DNA from: Gimesia alba
Lineage (GTDB): Bacteria > Planctomycetota > Planctomycetia > Planctomycetales > Planctomycetaceae
Direction of reading: 5' to 3'
DNA: 64,000 bases
Assembly: GCF_007744675.1 (NCBI RefSeq)
Contig: NZ_CP036269.1
Span: 1,379,501-1,443,500, forward strand
The number at the start of each line of letters is the position of its first letter. The first letter of the stretch is position 1. The translations under genes were made by a program, and so were the position numbers. The notes under the pieces are model-generated. The model was given only the letters and a program-made list of their open reading frames with translations, had not been told where the DNA came from and ran no database searches. Positions 12,663-21,477 of this stretch are shown piece by piece.

Positions 12663-14303
12663 TCAGTAGTCCATGCCGTGCATCATTGCCATTCCTTTTT
12701 TGACTGAGTTTCGCTCATTGCAAATAATCAGGCGTTCTTTCGCTCGCGTAACTGCAACATACTCGACTCGCCGTTCTTCGTCGAACCCCCCCTGGCTATC
12801 CTGTCCCCGCAAGATCTGGTGACTGATCGATGTCAGCAGCACGACATTGTCTGCTTCAGCCCCCTTGACACTATGGACGGTCCCTACTTTAACCTGCGGT
12901 TCCGCAGTCGCTGCATACCCCCACTGATCCAGGGCTTCCATGTATTCAGAAGTTCCCTCGATGCGAGTTCTCCAGGCGTGAGTCTTGACTAATTTCACGA
13001 AGTCGGCAGTGCCCCCCCAGTCGGCTATGTGCTCCAGATCCGTGAGCATACCGGAAACATCTTTCTGCTCCCACTCCTTTTTTGTGCCGCGACTGAAATA
13101 CACCTTCCCATTGCGGCTTCTGATATTCTTCAGGATCGACAGCCACTCGTCGCCGGTAATCGCCTGACCTCTCTCAAGTGCGAGCAGAGCGAGAATCGTT
13201 TTATGCCTGACCGGTGCGTTCCACTTATTATTCCCCTTTCCAGAGTTTCTCCAGGGGATATTCAATGCATCGAGCCGTTTGCCGATCCGGTTTGCCTGGA
13301 AGTTAGTGCGAGCAATCAGCAGCCAGCTTTGATCCGGTCTGACTGAACTGATCCACGAGCCGTTGAAGATGTCGTTTTCAACAGACCCGCTGTGTTCGGC
13401 GGGTTTTATCCCCCTATCCCAATAATCAGAACACCCCTTTAGAATGCCTTCGCCGAGACGGATGATCGGGGATGGGCAGCGATATGTCTGTTGCAGGATC
13501 TGTTTATTTTTAGGGAGCACATCCCAGTTCATAAAGTGCCCCGGACTGGCCCCACTCCATCCGTAGATTGCCTGAAACGGGTCCGCGACTAAGTAGACGT
13601 ATTTCGACTTCTGGGAGAGCCTGCGGGCCACCGCATCACTCAGGGCACTGTTATCCTGGCACTCATCGAGAAACCAGGCGTCGACTTGCGGAACGTCCCC
13701 CCGAGGGGGTCGCTGCTCTACTCCGTCAATCCTGAACTTATAGCCCGCGTAGCTGCCAAGCAGGTCAGTGAAGTCAACTTTATTATCGAGCACTTTGTAG
13801 TGCTCGTATTTTTCAACGACGCTCCTGCAGAATGAATATGAGGGCGTCCGCTCGTCCGTACAGCTCGCACGCTGCCACGCCGCCTCGTAAGGCTCCAGCC
13901 GGTTCCTCGCGCAGTGCCAGAGCATTAAAGCAATACCGCTTTCTGTATGAGAACTGAACGGGTCAGACTCATCCTCATTGCCGATCTTTTCCCCAATCGC
14001 TTCGGCGATCCATTTTTTCGATTTCTGATCATCCGTGATTAGCGTTTCGGACCGCACATCCAGGAGCATATAACACATCGCGTGCAGAGTTTTGAAGTAG
14101 CCGTCTCGGCTCAGAACGCCGGGGTCGACATTGAATCGACTTCCGGCCCGGTCCGCAGCTTCCTTGACGGCAGCCTTCGTGAATGAGACGAAGCCAATCT
14201 TCATTGGGTCCGCACCTATATCGATCAGCTTGTCCATAACTCCGAGGAGGTAGGTCGTTTTCCCGGTTCCGGCCCCGCCGATTACTTGTGCGATTATTGG
14301 CAT
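12663..14303 (-). CDS. UvrD/PcrA-like superfamily 1 helicase
   Basis: 546 aa. Motif I IGGAGTGKTT (K15), motif Ia-like GFVSFTKAAVKEAADRAG, Walker B FLDECQD, motif III LVADPFQAIYGWSGASP, motif IV QQTYRCPSPI, motif V GTVHSVKGAEADNVVLL and motif VI VEYVAVTRAKERL are all present in order. Shorter than UvrD (~720 aa), with reduced accessory domains. Likely 3'-5' helicase for phage DNA replication or recombination, paired with the primase-polymerase upstream. Confidence 0.92.
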   Translation of the reverse strand: MPIIAQVIGGAGTGKTTYLLGVMDKLIDIGADPMKIGFVSFTKAAVKEAADRAGSRFNVDPGVLSRDGYFKTLHAMCYMLLDVRSETLITDDQKSKKWIAEAIGEKIGNEDESDPFSSHTESGIALMLWHCARNRLEPYEAAWQRASCTDERTPSYSFCRSVVEKYEHYKVLDNKVDFTDLLGSYAGYKFRIDGVEQRPPRGDVPQVDAWFLDECQDNSALSDAVARRLSQKSKYVYLVADPFQAIYGWSGASPGHFMNWDVLPKNKQILQQTYRCPSPIIRLGEGILKGCSDYWDRGIKPAEHSGSVENDIFNGSWISSVRPDQSWLLIARTNFQANRIGKRLDALNIPWRNSGKGNNKWNAPVRHKTILALLALERGQAITGDEWLSILKNIRSRNGKVYFSRGTKKEWEQKDVSGMLTDLEHIADWGGTADFVKLVKTHAWRTRIEGTSEYMEALDQWGYAATAEPQVKVGTVHSVKGAEADNVVLLTSISHQILRGQDSQGGFDEERRVEYVAVTRAKERLIICNERNSVKKGMAMMHGMDY

Positions 14304-14318
14304 GAAGATTTGCTTTCT

Positions 14319-14464
14319 GTAGCCTTGTAGCCTTTTAGTTTTCAGAAAAGGCTACAACATAAGGTACTGTAAACAAACGACTTAACTTCCCTTGTAGCCG
14401 TAGCCTTTATTTTTTTATATTTAACCTGAAAAAACATCGTCAGAAAAGGCTACGAGGCTACAAG
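14319..14464. repeat. Nested inverted repeats with AT-rich core (possible replication origin)
   Basis: The 6-8-mer TTGTAGCC/GGCTACAA recurs at 14319, 14325, 14349 (inverted), 14392, 14400, 14448 (inverted) and 14456 (inverted). TTGTAGCCTTTT (14325-14336) and AAAAGGCTACAA (14345-14356) form a perfect 12-bp stem. A second, longer pair has ~20-bp imperfect arms (14391-14408 and 14445-14464) around an AT-rich loop. The region fills the gap between two co-directional replication genes. Iteron-like repeats beside an AT-rich stretch fit an origin; an RNA structure controlling the helicase gene is the alternative. Confidence 0.6.
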
Positions 14465-14465
14465 A

Positions 14466-16175
14466 CTACATAAGTTGTTGCAGTGAAACGTTTTTCGCTG
14501 TCGCCTTTTCGACGAGTTGTCGCAGTATGTAGTCGACGGTTCCAAATCCGTCTTCGGATGGTGACCCATCCCGAAGGGCATCCATAACATGCAGGGACTC
14601 TGTAGTGATGACCCTGAATTTAGCTACCCTCTTCCTGTCTTCTCCGTACCTTGAGTTCTTAACCTGCACGCCGATTCGACCAAGCACGTCCGAAAGTTCT
14701 CTTTCGGACACCTTATCATCGAAGTACATGAACTCAGTGCTCGTGAGAATCTTCCTAACCTTAAAATAGATCGAGCCATCGTTCCGCTTTGTCATCACCC
14801 CGCTGGGGTCAGGGTAATCGTTCTCGTCGCTATCTTTGGCTTTCATCGCCAGCTCGTAGAGCACATCCAGAATGATATGGCTTCTCTTCTCGTCGTCCGG
14901 CGCTTCAATATAAATCTGGTCGTCCGCCAGGATCTGCGCGAAGGACGGGTTATCCTTCGAGCCTTCCCAGAACGGTGTGAGTAATTTACGATTCAAGATC
15001 ATCGGCGGGTTTAACTGGGTCGCGAAGACGTTTCGCATTTTCGCGCCCGACGGGAAGTCTTCGGGTGGGATTTTTAAAAACTTATTAATAGCCTTGTATT
15101 TCCCCGTGATAAATGAGCTTGAATACAGAAGCTTCATGGGCGGCTCTGAGTTATAGTGAGCTAATACAAAGCAATTGTGGTCAGGCTCTCCTGTTTCCGG
15201 GTCCATCGGAACAAGGTGACTCAACCCTTGGTTCATATTCGACAGTGAACGTTTCTTCCGCTCTGTCGCAAGGATTTCTTCAAATGTCGTCCTTAGCTCA
15301 CTGACGGACAGTGGGGGCTTATTGTAATTCTCGTTCCAAAAGCATAGTGACTCCCATCGCGATTTGACGGATACCCTACTTTCAATGTTAGGACACTCAG
15401 CCGCACACAGTAGTTTGCCTGCGTAGCTCGCTGCCGCGTTGTTTCTGCCACCTTCCGCAACACCAGATTGGATATCCTTCCAGTACTCATCCGGCTTCGC
15501 TTCGAATTCTCCACTACTGCCGATTTCGATTCCTTCGCCCATCGTATCTGCATAGAAGTTGGCGAGGAAAATATCCGGTAATTCCGCGATCGGAAAATCT
15601 TCTGGATCACAGACGAGTTGATACTGCTCGCCGGTTCGGGGGTGGATGCTAGGCGGTGCTTGCGCATACGTTCCTGCGTTCCCGCCGAGCTTGAAGTCGA
15701 TGTCATGCTTTTTTCCCTGAGAGTCGGTATAAGGCCAGTGTGCCCTTCTCAGAACATCCGCAGGCAACCCATCGCACCATCGGAAAACATAGTGATTTCC
15801 GCGAGCTGTTCGCCACTTCACAGTTTCAGGAATATTTTCCGGTCCACCGAACAGGCTGATGAACTTTTCTTCACCTTCCTCGCTGTCGGTATCAATAACG
15901 ATAATGCCCGACTTCGGCCCCATTAGAATGCCGATGTTCGCACGAGGCCACTTGCCCCACCAGGCTGCAATTTTCCTGGGGTCGTCAGTTGCCTTATGTT
16001 GCCATTCTTTAATACGCGGCTTTTTGATCGCCTCTTCTTTTGGTCGCGGAAACTGCGTGCCGACGGGTGGCTCCAATACCGGAAAGACCTTCCAGCCTAA
16101 CAAAGCGTATTCCAACGCTGCTTGCAGCATTGAGTTCTCTTCAGCTGATTCCTGCTGTCGCTTCGGGGCGTCCAT
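14466..16175 (-). CDS. Bifunctional DNA primase/polymerase (Prim-Pol)
   Basis: 569 aa; a second start at 16130 (MLQAALEY) has a better upstream site. The N-terminal ~200 residues carry the Prim-Pol signature of archaeo-eukaryotic primases: ALLGWKVFPVLEPP, WWGKWPRANIGILMGPKSGI, the catalytic VIDTDSEEG acidic motif, a TARGNHYVFR stretch and HDIDFKLGGNAGTYAQAPPS. The rest lacks a recognisable helicase Walker motif, so unwinding is probably done by the adjacent SF1 helicase. It would prime, and perhaps extend, phage DNA. Confidence 0.88.
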   Translation of the reverse strand: MDAPKRQQESAEENSMLQAALEYALLGWKVFPVLEPPVGTQFPRPKEEAIKKPRIKEWQHKATDDPRKIAAWWGKWPRANIGILMGPKSGIIVIDTDSEEGEEKFISLFGGPENIPETVKWRTARGNHYVFRWCDGLPADVLRRAHWPYTDSQGKKHDIDFKLGGNAGTYAQAPPSIHPRTGEQYQLVCDPEDFPIAELPDIFLANFYADTMGEGIEIGSSGEFEAKPDEYWKDIQSGVAEGGRNNAAASYAGKLLCAAECPNIESRVSVKSRWESLCFWNENYNKPPLSVSELRTTFEEILATERKKRSLSNMNQGLSHLVPMDPETGEPDHNCFVLAHYNSEPPMKLLYSSSFITGKYKAINKFLKIPPEDFPSGAKMRNVFATQLNPPMILNRKLLTPFWEGSKDNPSFAQILADDQIYIEAPDDEKRSHIILDVLYELAMKAKDSDENDYPDPSGVMTKRNDGSIYFKVRKILTSTEFMYFDDKVSERELSDVLGRIGVQVKNSRYGEDRKRVAKFRVITTESLHVMDALRDGSPSEDGFGTVDYILRQLVEKATAKNVSLQQLM

Positions 16176-16192
16176 GCGATGTGATACCAGTT

Positions 16193-16483
16193 CTAAATAT
16201 ATACGACTTCAGTGTTGGCCTGTTGCATCAGGTCCGCTATAGTATCATCCCAGAGGTCCCAGAATGACTTCTTGAGATACACACCTGCTTGCCGGATTAC
16301 CTCTGCCTTGACCCGGCGGTTAGATGCGAGATCCTCGTGACACAGTCGCACGAAACCACCGCTCACTCCCGCTTTGCCGCTGTCCCATTCCGGCATTCGC
16401 AGATTCCAATATTCATATAAGAATGGCCCATCTTTGTCGTGTTTGCTCTTGACGGTAACCCTGACGAGCTGCGGTTTACCCAT
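16193..16483 (-). CDS. Hypothetical phage protein of the replication block
   Basis: 96 aa from the ATG at 16483, seven bases after AGGAA. It reads MGKPQLVRVTVKSKHDKDGP, then LYEYWNLRMPEWDSGKAG, and ends with Trp-rich helices (KKSFWDLWDDTIADLMQQAN). No family recognised. The C-terminus recalls that of the 281-aa gene upstream (ENFWDVLHSGVAKQ), hinting at a shared interaction motif. Confidence 0.5.
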   Translation of the reverse strand: MGKPQLVRVTVKSKHDKDGPFLYEYWNLRMPEWDSGKAGVSGGFVRLCHEDLASNRRVKAEVIRQAGVYLKKSFWDLWDDTIADLMQQANTEVVYI

Positions 16484-16588
16484 AATGTCGTTCCTGACTT
16501 TAGCGATGAAAATCAAACCTGCCTCGGATCAATGATCACCGAGGCAGGCTCCAAACATGGGCGGTGAAACCCAATTCGAGGACGCGGA

Positions 16589-17434
16589 TTATTCCGCGTC
16601 GGTGTATGCGGCGTCGTCCGACTCAGTCAGCTCCTCGTCAGCCTGCTTTGCTACGCCTGAGTGTAGAACATCCCAGAAGTTTTCCTTGATCAACTCGCCG
16701 TCAGCTCTATCGAGGATACCGACGAGTTTCGCATGGATCTGAGAGAAGTCCTTCCCGCCTTGGCTCTTCTCCTTAGTGAGAGACAATTCGATTTCGCATC
16801 GAAAATACGGAACCTTCGCAACTGCAGGGATCTGCTTGATAAACTTCGTGATGTTCTTCAAGCTCCCCGGCTGAACGCGAATCATCAACGGGTAGATATC
16901 GTCCTTCCGAAGGATGAACAGAACCCGCTGGTCTTTACATCGCTTGCCGTGACCGTCTTTGCCAGATCCGAACTGATTGTAGGGCAATCCTTCCCAATTG
17001 TAGATCGCGGGTTCTGTCTCAGTTGCATCGGCCAGTTTGTAGTCTTCGAGAACGTCGATCATTTCGTCGGGAACTTCTTCAGGGTCGCACATCAGCTGCG
17101 CTGTCTTAAAGTCGTAGGTCTGAAGAACGCGATTTCCGCTGCCGTCTGGATCAAAGCTTGGCCAGAGGACTCCTGACCGCTGGACGTAAACAAGGATGCC
17201 GCGAATCGTTTTTTCAACCTGCTCCCCGGCGATTGTTTCGATCGTCCAGTTAGTTCCCCCAGCCGCTGGCGTTTTGACAACAATCAAGTCGCCAACGCCG
17301 AAATCTTCGTCGCAATAATCCATCGCTTCCTGCAGTTCATTGTTGCTGAAGCGAGCCAGCTCGCTGGACTTTAGGACGGTTAATCCGTTGATCGTGCCGT
17401 CGCCCGCTGGTTCTGTTTCTTCTTTTGAGCTCAT
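16589..17434 (-). CDS. Phage replication/recombination-associated protein
   Basis: 281 aa from the ATG at 17434 behind GAAGGAAAT. The central part (LPYNQFGSGKDGHGKRCKDQ, then RVLFILRKDDIYPLMIRVQP and GSLKNITKFIKQ) matches a phage family from memory that usually has paired Cys around PYNxFGSxxxGxGKxCK; here only part of the Cys set remains. Family members lie next to primases or recombinases and may bind ssDNA. The C-terminal 30 residues are acidic, as in ssDNA-binding proteins. Confidence 0.5.
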   Translation of the reverse strand: MSSKEETEPAGDGTINGLTVLKSSELARFSNNELQEAMDYCDEDFGVGDLIVVKTPAAGGTNWTIETIAGEQVEKTIRGILVYVQRSGVLWPSFDPDGSGNRVLQTYDFKTAQLMCDPEEVPDEMIDVLEDYKLADATETEPAIYNWEGLPYNQFGSGKDGHGKRCKDQRVLFILRKDDIYPLMIRVQPGSLKNITKFIKQIPAVAKVPYFRCEIELSLTKEKSQGGKDFSQIHAKLVGILDRADGELIKENFWDVLHSGVAKQADEELTESDDAAYTDAE

Positions 17435-17501
17435 CGCTATTTCCTTCATGAAGTGTGAAAAGTGTAAACCGCAATATTTCGCTGCAGCACCCCGCTGCAG
17501 A

Positions 17502-18035
17502 TTAACCTCGCTTCGTTGATGTCAGCGTCACCTTCTCGCCGATATTCAGCAGTCCGGCGACCTGACTTGGAACTTCCTTCCCCTCGTTCATCAACTCTTT
17601 GATATGAGCCTTGAGGGATGCGGCGGAGTAGCTGTCTGCGTTCTTAACCAGGAAGTCCATACCGCTGCTCTTCAAGGCTTCGCAGACCGCCTCGTTTGTC
17701 GCACCGTCCTTATCAGCCCTCTTGCTGACGTAGAAGATTTTCTTTTGATGAATATTCAGGCCGTCTGCATTGATCGAGGTTGTACCGGACTCGGCCATAT
17801 CTTCGAGCAATTCACCGCCGAGCTTCTCGGTCTGTGATTTACAGAGCTTCAGGGCCTCTTCGAGATCCCGCCGCAGGTTCTCCAGCCGGGCGAACATCTT
17901 CACTCGCTGCTGGTGTGTCATCGTGTTGCGGGGGTCGCTCAACTCTTGAGTGATAGACTGCCCTTCGCCAATGGACTGCTGCATTTCATCCAGCTGATCA
18001 AGCACGCTGGACTGCATCGCTTCGCCGATACTCAT
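17502..18035 (-). CDS. Coiled-coil phage protein, first gene of the replication operon
   Basis: 177 aa with AAAGGTGAG upstream. Residues ~5-80 are strongly helical/coiled coil (RLENLRRDLEEALKLCKSQT), followed by a basic alpha/beta domain (IHQKKIFYVSKRADKDGATN; SGMDFLVKNADSYSAASLKA). A shared promoter/operator copy (18101-18119) lies 66 bp upstream, so this gene probably heads the leftward replication operon. Function unknown; a Gam-like or recombination helper is possible. Confidence 0.55.
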   Translation of the reverse strand: MSIGEAMQSSVLDQLDEMQQSIGEGQSITQELSDPRNTMTHQQRVKMFARLENLRRDLEEALKLCKSQTEKLGGELLEDMAESGTTSINADGLNIHQKKIFYVSKRADKDGATNEAVCEALKSSGMDFLVKNADSYSAASLKAHIKELMNEGKEVPSQVAGLLNIGEKVTLTSTKRG

Positions 18036-18100
18036 GATCTCACCTTTCTGTTTGGATTAAAGACTCACCAGGGTCGTTTGAATGACCAGCTCTCGCTAGA

Positions 18101-18119
18101 TTATAACTATCGGCATAAA
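18101..18119 (-). promoter_or_regulatory. Shared prophage promoter/operator motif, copy 4
   Basis: Minus strand TTTATGCCGATAGTTATAA, identical over 19 bp to 7141-7159. The -10 box TATAAT ends it, and a TTGCTC sits 17 bp upstream as -35. Drives leftward into the gene at 17502-18035. Confidence 0.7.
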
Positions 18120-18176
18120 TAGGAGCAAGAGGCAATCATAAAAATAAAGTAAAAATATTGCAATTCCAAAATGGCG

Positions 18177-18746
18177 TTAATTTGCATGGAAGTACTTCGC
18201 GATGCGGTTTTTGTAAATCTTACCACCAGGTAGGGTGTATCGAAATCCGACGCACAGGCTCTCTTCATCTACGTTGCCAACGAGGCTCTGTACGTCCACG
18301 CGTCTTGAATTAAACCCGCAAGCGGCAAAGAACCGGCACGCCTTAACTTTGCCACTGCCGCGAACCTGATCCTCGACCGCCAGTCGGATTCGCGAAACCC
18401 CCTGATGGCTCAGTTGATCCTTTACGGCGTCGAGCAGTAGAGACCCGACGCCATTACGCTGGTAGGCAGGGAGCACGGCGATGCGGTAAAGGTAAAGATG
18501 CTTGAAACCAGCGTGTCCATTACACACCTGTGGATCGGTCATATCGAAGTTCGCATAGCCGATCACTTTGCTGCCGACCTTCGCCACGATCGTGAAGTTA
18601 AACGGGTCCTGCATCGACTGCTCGAAGTCAATGCTTCGCCACGGTCGATGCATGCAGGTGCTTTCGATATTGAGGATCTGCCCGCGATCGGTTGCCTCGT
18701 TGTACGTGCAGATCGTCAGGTTCACTGGTTGTGATTGATTGCTCAT
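18177..18746 (-). CDS. GNAT-family N-acetyltransferase
   Basis: 189 aa with AGGAACGG upstream. Acetyl-CoA binding motif A is visible: YRIAVLPAYQRNGVGSLLLD (RxxGxG-type), followed by AVKDQLSHQGVSRIRLAVED and the C-terminal CRFFAACGF. Early strands include FTIVAKVGSKVIGYANF. Substrate unknown. On phages such enzymes can modify host proteins, DNA-binding proteins or small molecules. Confidence 0.85.
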   Translation of the reverse strand: MSNQSQPVNLTICTYNEATDRGQILNIESTCMHRPWRSIDFEQSMQDPFNFTIVAKVGSKVIGYANFDMTDPQVCNGHAGFKHLYLYRIAVLPAYQRNGVGSLLLDAVKDQLSHQGVSRIRLAVEDQVRGSGKVKACRFFAACGFNSRRVDVQSLVGNVDEESLCVGFRYTLPGGKIYKNRIAKYFHAN

Positions 18747-18776
18747 GAAACCGTTCCTGGTTCAAAGGGTTATGAA

Positions 18777-20486
18777 TTAGCCTGTTTGCAGAATACGCTG
18801 CTGCTTTTCTTTGAGGTAACTTAGTACGCCTTCGTTGATCTCCTGGCGTCTCTCCAGGGTTTTGTAAATTAATTCATCGATCGTGTCTCGCACTGTCAGG
18901 TGCCAGAATCGGCAAGGGCGAGTCTGACCCGGCCTACTGAGTCGAGCGGCACTCTGCTGGAAGTCATCCAGTGAGTAGCCGATGGAGTAGTACGCCGCAC
19001 AGCAAGCTCGGGTAAGGTCAATCCCAATGCCCCCCGATTGGATCTGAACCCCCATCAGGTCGATCCCTTCGGGCATCTTGGCGTCGGGGGTGAGATCTTT
19101 ACGGTCACCGCTGATTTCGCCGTACCGACGGCCTAGTTCTTGCGCGATCTCCCGAATAGCGACGAGGTCTTGTTTAAACTTACAGAACACAACAAATGGT
19201 TCGTCAGCAGGAAAGTCCTGCAGCAGTTCGAGCAGACCCTTCCGTTTCGCATCTGAGATAAATTCCCACTCAGTCGCGACCACTTCGTACTCACCACCGG
19301 GGCCGAGCACATACTCCGGGTCGAGTGGCACCATGCCAGACGTCATCTGCTGGAGCCGCAGCAGTTTCACCAGAATGTTGTCGGCACTCAGTATGTTGTC
19401 ACCAAACGACGTGACGCACTCCTGCTCGAAGATCTTATACGTCTGCATTGCCTTTTTATCGAACTCAACAGGCCGTTCGATATCAAGCACCGGCGGCAAG
19501 TCAAGGGCATCTTGCCCGACCGTGAATGTCAGCAGGCTGATCAGGTCACTCAACTCGTCGGTGTTCTTATAACCGACGATGTGATTGTCGCCGAAGTTAC
19601 CCTTAATGCCGTAGCGGTCACGAAACCGCGTCCAGCTCGTTCCAAAGACGCCACGGTCCAGGAACTTGAATTGACCAAACACACTGAGTGGATCTTTCTT
19701 GAGCGGTGTACCCGACAGGCAGAGGCGAAAATCAGAATTCATGCCAAGCTTCGCACAGTACCGACTCTGATTTGTGTTCGCGTTTGCAATCTTCTGGGAT
19801 TCATCGCAGATCGCCATGTTCCAATGAACGCCGAGGCTCCATTTTTCGAATGCCGTCCGCCACGCCGACTCGTAATTAATTACGATGATCGCGCATTTGC
19901 CGCTGCCTTCGCACTGCTTCAGAAACTGATCGGCTTCTTTCGCTTTCCGCTTCGAAGTCCAACTCTGTTTATCAAGGATCAGCGTGCGACAGGAATCGGG
20001 GACACCCCACTGCGCGAACTCACGCCGCCAGACGCCGAGCACGGCGGACGGGCACAGTACAATCACCCGTTTACACTTTTTATTGATCGCCAGTTCAACC
20101 GTTGGTTTACTCTTCCCGGTTCCCATCCACATATTAAATAGGGCTGAGTCACGATGGTACGCGAACCAATACGCCTGCCGCTGGTGCTCCCATGAATCGA
20201 GCACGCGAACGGGAGGCTGCTCACCGGTATCCTCGAACATTTCGTATCGTCGCAGAAAGCGGTGTGACAGCTCGGTGACTTCGTCGGACGCCGAGACATC
20301 GCAGGGGGAGTGCGACAGAATATTCCAGGCAGTCGCAGGAGTCGCGTCGCACGTATGGAGATTCTTCTCAGGCCACCAGCGACTGTTCGGTAGCGACTCA
20401 ATGAAGTTCTGCAGCTCGCGAGGCTTCGGTCCCGGCAATTGCAGTTTGCGCCCGTGCAGAGTGACGGGCAGGATGTATTCAGACAT
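18777..20486 (-). CDS. SNF2-family DNA helicase/translocase
   Basis: 569 aa from the ATG at 20486 (MSEYILPVTLHG), overlapping the upstream stop by 8 bp; the frame continues to 20648 but inside that gene. Motifs: NMWMGTGKSKPTVE (Walker A, ~121), VLCPSAVLGVWRREF, the DEAH-like CDESQKI, LSGTPLKKDPLSVF (motif III), VVFCKFKQDLVAI (motif IV region) and SAARLSRPGQTRPCRFWHL (motif VI). A ~100-residue N-terminal domain precedes the helicase. Phage SNF2 proteins accompany VRR-NUC and primase genes in replication modules. Confidence 0.92.
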   Translation of the reverse strand: MSEYILPVTLHGRKLQLPGPKPRELQNFIESLPNSRWWPEKNLHTCDATPATAWNILSHSPCDVSASDEVTELSHRFLRRYEMFEDTGEQPPVRVLDSWEHQRQAYWFAYHRDSALFNMWMGTGKSKPTVELAINKKCKRVIVLCPSAVLGVWRREFAQWGVPDSCRTLILDKQSWTSKRKAKEADQFLKQCEGSGKCAIIVINYESAWRTAFEKWSLGVHWNMAICDESQKIANANTNQSRYCAKLGMNSDFRLCLSGTPLKKDPLSVFGQFKFLDRGVFGTSWTRFRDRYGIKGNFGDNHIVGYKNTDELSDLISLLTFTVGQDALDLPPVLDIERPVEFDKKAMQTYKIFEQECVTSFGDNILSADNILVKLLRLQQMTSGMVPLDPEYVLGPGGEYEVVATEWEFISDAKRKGLLELLQDFPADEPFVVFCKFKQDLVAIREIAQELGRRYGEISGDRKDLTPDAKMPEGIDLMGVQIQSGGIGIDLTRACCAAYYSIGYSLDDFQQSAARLSRPGQTRPCRFWHLTVRDTIDELIYKTLERRQEINEGVLSYLKEKQQRILQTG

Positions 20487-20991
20487 TCGGCACCCCGCCC
20501 GATTCGACAGAGTAGATTGCCGTGCCGTCCTGAACTGCGTCGAGACGAAGGTGGTGCCCTTCGTGAAAAATATTAAAAGGCACGACGTCACCAAGGATTT
20601 CGATTTCAACTCGTCGTGCTTCGGGGTCTTCCTCGAAAGCATCGACAATCTGCCCAGACGTAAAGTCGAAGTCGTCCTTGATGACGTGTGCCATCATTGA
20701 CCGCTTGGCAATTTTCAAGAGTGATTCGTATCCGACCGCCATTGAATGCACGCACTCGAAGTCTTCGAGGCGTGCATTCAAGTCGGACTCACCTGTGCCG
20801 TTTGGAGCACCGGGGCCGTTTGGATTAGCAGTGTTGTATTGAATATTCTCTAGCTGAGACTTGATTCGCTCAATCTCAGTTGCGAGCCCGTCAGCAGGAT
20901 ATCCGGTATATTCCTCTTCGATTTCCCGGATCTGCTCTGGCAGTGACGGTTTCGGATTGCTTTGTATTTCAGAGTTGAGTACCGTAGACAT
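20479..20991 (-). CDS. Hypothetical phage protein upstream of SNF2 helicase
   Basis: 170 aa from the second of two ATGs, six bases after GGGAG. N-terminal helical part (PSLPEQIREIEEEYTGYPAD; LATEIERIKSQLENIQY), an Asn/Gly/Pro-rich linker (NPNGPGAPNGTGES), and a mixed C-terminal domain (EARRVEIEILGDVVPFNIF). No family recognised. Its leader (21000-21220) contains several hairpins and operator-like repeats. Confidence 0.5.
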   Translation of the reverse strand: MSTVLNSEIQSNPKPSLPEQIREIEEEYTGYPADGLATEIERIKSQLENIQYNTANPNGPGAPNGTGESDLNARLEDFECVHSMAVGYESLLKIAKRSMMAHVIKDDFDFTSGQIVDAFEEDPEARRVEIEILGDVVPFNIFHEGHHLRLDAVQDGTAIYSVESGGVPNV

Positions 20992-21023
20992 CATAAGCTC
21001 CCTTGAAAAAGGGTCGTTTTGAG

Positions 21024-21163
21024 AGGCCCGCCGAGCTGTTTGGCGATAGGACGGCGGGCCTCGTTACAACAAAAATAGCCCCGATCAGTGTTGCTCTAAA
21101 CTGTCACGCTTGAGCGACCACCGACGGGGCTTTGTTATTGTACCTGTCTCTCAAACGTGACAG
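21024..21163. promoter_or_regulatory. Structured leader: hairpins and inverted 14-mer pair
   Basis: Three nested elements lie between the XRE gene and the 170-aa gene: a 10-bp stem AGGCCCGCCG/CGGCGGGCCT (21024-21061), a stem AGCCCCG/CGGGGCT (21077-21131), and an inverted pair CTGTCACGCTTGAG (21101-21114) and CTCAAACGTGACAG (21150-21163) with one mismatch. The first could be a terminator or attenuator for leftward transcription; the 14-mer pair looks like a protein-binding dyad. Confidence 0.5.
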
Positions 21164-21177
21164 GGTTATTTTACACA

Positions 21178-21220
21178 ATGGACGATAAATGTCCATAGAA
21201 AATGGACGAAAATTGTCTAT
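21178..21220. promoter_or_regulatory. Two tandem operator-like palindromes
   Basis: ATGGACGATAAATGTCCAT (21178-21196) is a dyad with 6-bp arms and a 7-bp centre; ATGGACGAAAATTGTCTAT (21202-21220) repeats it with one arm change. The two start 24 bp apart, so they would lie on nearly one face of the helix. They sit directly after the XRE gene stop and upstream of the leftward operon, as expected for repressor sites. Confidence 0.6.
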
Positions 21221-21477
21221 TATTTTGAAGAAAGTATCTCGTTTGGTTTCTTCACTCCGTAAAGCTTTGCGAGAACTGGGAATACAGAAATAGGCGGGTC
21301 GCTCTCTGCTGTCTCCCACCGGAGGATCGATCGATAACTCACTGACATTTTCTTTTTCGTTAAGTGTTCCGCAACCTGTTTCGCAGAAAGCCCACTCTCT
21401 GATCGTAGTTCTCGCAGTCTTGCTGCACACCGCCCGCTGTACGTCTTTAGGTCTGCTTCTTTTTTCGCAGGTGCCAT
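21220..21477 (-). CDS. XRE-family HTH regulator
   Basis: 85 aa, AAGGCGG upstream. HTH at residues ~18-60: CAARLRELRSESGLSAKQVA, then SYRSILRWETAESDPPI and FPVLAKLYGVKKPNEILS. Related at its start to the regulator at 21638-22036 (TYSxxxAARLRELR). Likely binds the dyads next to its own stop codon. Confidence 0.85.
   Translation of the reverse strand: MAPAKKEADLKTYSGRCAARLRELRSESGLSAKQVAEHLTKKKMSVSYRSILRWETAESDPPISVFPVLAKLYGVKKPNEILSSK

Noticed and set aside
12663-20486. Helicase, primase and SNF2 genes as a chromosomal defence island
   Set aside because: Order, strand and neighbours (VRR-NUC, lysis-like genes, terminase, integrase) fit a phage replication module better.
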